The position numbers and the translations under genes are program-made. The notes beneath the pieces were generated by a model. The model worked only from the letters and a program-made list of their open reading frames with translations, searched no databases and was not told the DNA's origin. This document shows positions 21,040-21,991 of a DNA stretch of 21,991 nt, piece by piece (position 1 is the first letter of the stretch; each line of letters begins with the position of its first letter). The DNA is taken from positions 1 to 21,991 of the forward strand of contig JAEUKO010000031.1 in the NCBI GenBank assembly GCA_016794285.1. Reading direction: 5' to 3'. The stretch comes from UBA1573 sp016794285 (GTDB lineage Bacteria > Pseudomonadota > Alphaproteobacteria > Micavibrionales > Micavibrionaceae).

Positions 21040-21991
21040 ATGCTAAGAAATAGGAAAGCCCCTTCAAAGAATCAGTTTCACTCACCTGAGGGATTTACGC
21101 TCCTTGAGCTTTCGATTGTGATTCTCGTTGTGGGCATCCTCCTTACGCCGTTGCTTCGGCTCTACCAAACTTATCAAATTGAGGAACTAACCAGAAAAAC
21201 CAAACAACATATTACGGTGGCAACGAACGGCATTGGGATTTTTAGTCCCATGCGCCTTCCATGCCCTGCAGACAGATCTTTATCTCCGAACAATCCCGCC
21301 TATGGATTTGAAGTCTGCAACTTGGCCCTGATTCCCAACTGCACTCCTTTTTCAAATCAAGGCATTTGTCAAACAAATGGCTCTCGGGATGCAGATGGAG
21401 ATGGCGTGATTGACAAAGTCGTGATCGGAGGCGTTCCCCTACGGTGGGTGGATATTTCTGGTAACACTCTAAATCTTCCCCTGATAAAAGGGGATGATTT
21501 GTTCGATGCATGGGACAGGAAACTTACATACGCTGTCAGTGCGGTTTTGATGAATCCCGCAAGAACAGAGGCTAAAAATGATTTCAAATTGGGATCAATC
21601 TCCGCCCTAGATGAAAACGGAAATCCTACGGCAGGGATTATCCCCCCAGGTGATGCCCAATTTGTTGTGTTGTCTCATGGGTCTCTCGGTAACGGAGCCT
21701 TTGTCCGCGAGGGCATCCATATTCCCTGCCCTGCGGGAATGGTGGAGTCAGAAAACTGCAACAACGACTTTACCTTTGTCCAAGCCATCGGTAGTTACGA
21801 AGGCTCTGGAGCGACTTACTACGATGATCTGTCTCATTTCTATGCAGAAGCCAGCGGTGACTTATGGGCCCCGTTAACGGATGCTCTTGGAAATCCAACC
21901 AATCACATCATCAATTTGAACGCCAACAATGTTGGGATACGCACAACGACTCCCATGACGAGGCTTGACGTTAATGGAAATATTGATGCCG
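21040..21991 (+). CDS. Large prepilin-like protein 2 (3' end outside window)
   Basis: The frame is open from the ATG at 21040 through the window end (317 codons visible). It follows AAGAAGGA by about eight bases and begins 19 bases after the previous stop. The N-terminus has the prepilin signature HSPEG then FTLLELSIVILVVGILLTPL, with Gly18 at -1 and Glu23 at +5. The body is homologous to the preceding protein: VVLSHGSLGNGAFVREG, ESENCNNDFTF and SGATYYDDL align with SHGEDGRGAFTLGG, DIENCNNDGLF and GANHYDDFV. At the end it reads NNVGIRTTTPMTRLDVNGNI, the motif of phage tail fibres and trimeric adhesins. It probably forms an operon with protein 1, and likely more such genes lie beyond. Confidence 0.82.
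   Translation, partial: MLRNRKAPSKNQFHSPEGFTLLELSIVILVVGILLTPLLRLYQTYQIEELTRKTKQHITVATNGIGIFSPMRLPCPADRSLSPNNPAYGFEVCNLALIPNCTPFSNQGICQTNGSRDADGDGVIDKVVIGGVPLRWVDISGNTLNLPLIKGDDLFDAWDRKLTYAVSAVLMNPARTEAKNDFKLGSISALDENGNPTAGIIPPGDAQFVVLSHGSLGNGAFVREGIHIPCPAGMVESENCNNDFTFVQAIGSYEGSGATYYDDLSHFYAEASGDLWAPLTDALGNPTNHIINLNANNVGIRTTTPMTRLDVNGNIDA

Noticed and set aside
1..21991. CRISPR array or transposase gene
   Set aside because: No regularly spaced direct repeats and no recognisable transposase, integrase or cas gene were found on either strand.

Overview
The window looks like a chromosomal segment of an alphaproteobacterium of moderate GC content. Three things point there: a close match to CpdR, the single-domain response regulator of the Caulobacter-type cell-cycle circuit, followed by a tRNA-Val; the block ffh-rpsP-rimM-trmD-rplS; and ruvX-gatC-gatA-gatB next to each other, with dapF nearby. 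Genus cannot be fixed by eye. A free-living or predatory, Micavibrio-like lineage would fit the large pilin-like proteins, but that is only a guess.

Layout. 1-2542: the end of an unknown small gene, then rluD and a secreted beta-propeller-like protein on the minus strand. 2543-3251: a long imperfect hairpin, cpdR and tRNA-Val(GAC). 3252-4812: an accessory island on the minus strand with a diverged, N-terminally truncated MuF-like/lytic-transglycosylase gene, a four-helix membrane protein that overlaps it, and a REP-like palindromic element at the truncation point. 4813-6660: cutA, a small Cys-tailed protein, a YgjP-type metallopeptidase and ruvX. 6725-11290: gatC-gatA, two paralogous secreted Cys-rich proteins, and gatB. 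11296-12745: a DUF4177-type protein, a membrane protein with an internal repeat, and dapF. 12863-13983: a second, complete copy of the MuF-like/transglycosylase plus membrane-protein pair, with its own promoter. 14156-18021: a strong promoter and leader hairpin, then ffh-rpsP-rimM-trmD-rplS, joining SRP targeting to ribosome maturation. 18031-19521: four small minus-strand genes of unknown function. 19680-21991: two tandem genes for very large prepilin-like proteins, the second cut by the window end.

The housekeeping genes concern translation quality (RluD, GatCAB, RimM, TrmD, bS16, bL19), protein targeting (Ffh), cell-wall precursor supply (DapF) and replication or metal housekeeping (RuvX, CutA). 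The most unusual part is the two-copy module at 3326-4645 and 12828-13983. Each copy has a short phage MuF-type tail motif (HA...CRC) fused to a lytic transglycosylase-like domain, and each overlaps a small four-helix membrane protein. The N-terminal half is nearly constant, the C-terminal half diverges, and the 3' end of a further partner gene is left behind at 3361-3383. That pattern is what one expects of effector/immunity or lysin/holin cassettes derived from a prophage. Other points of interest are the 152-nt hairpin before cpdR, a rimM start site folded into a hairpin and overlapped by a seven-codon ORF, and pilin-like proteins carrying a tail-fibre type LDVNG motif.
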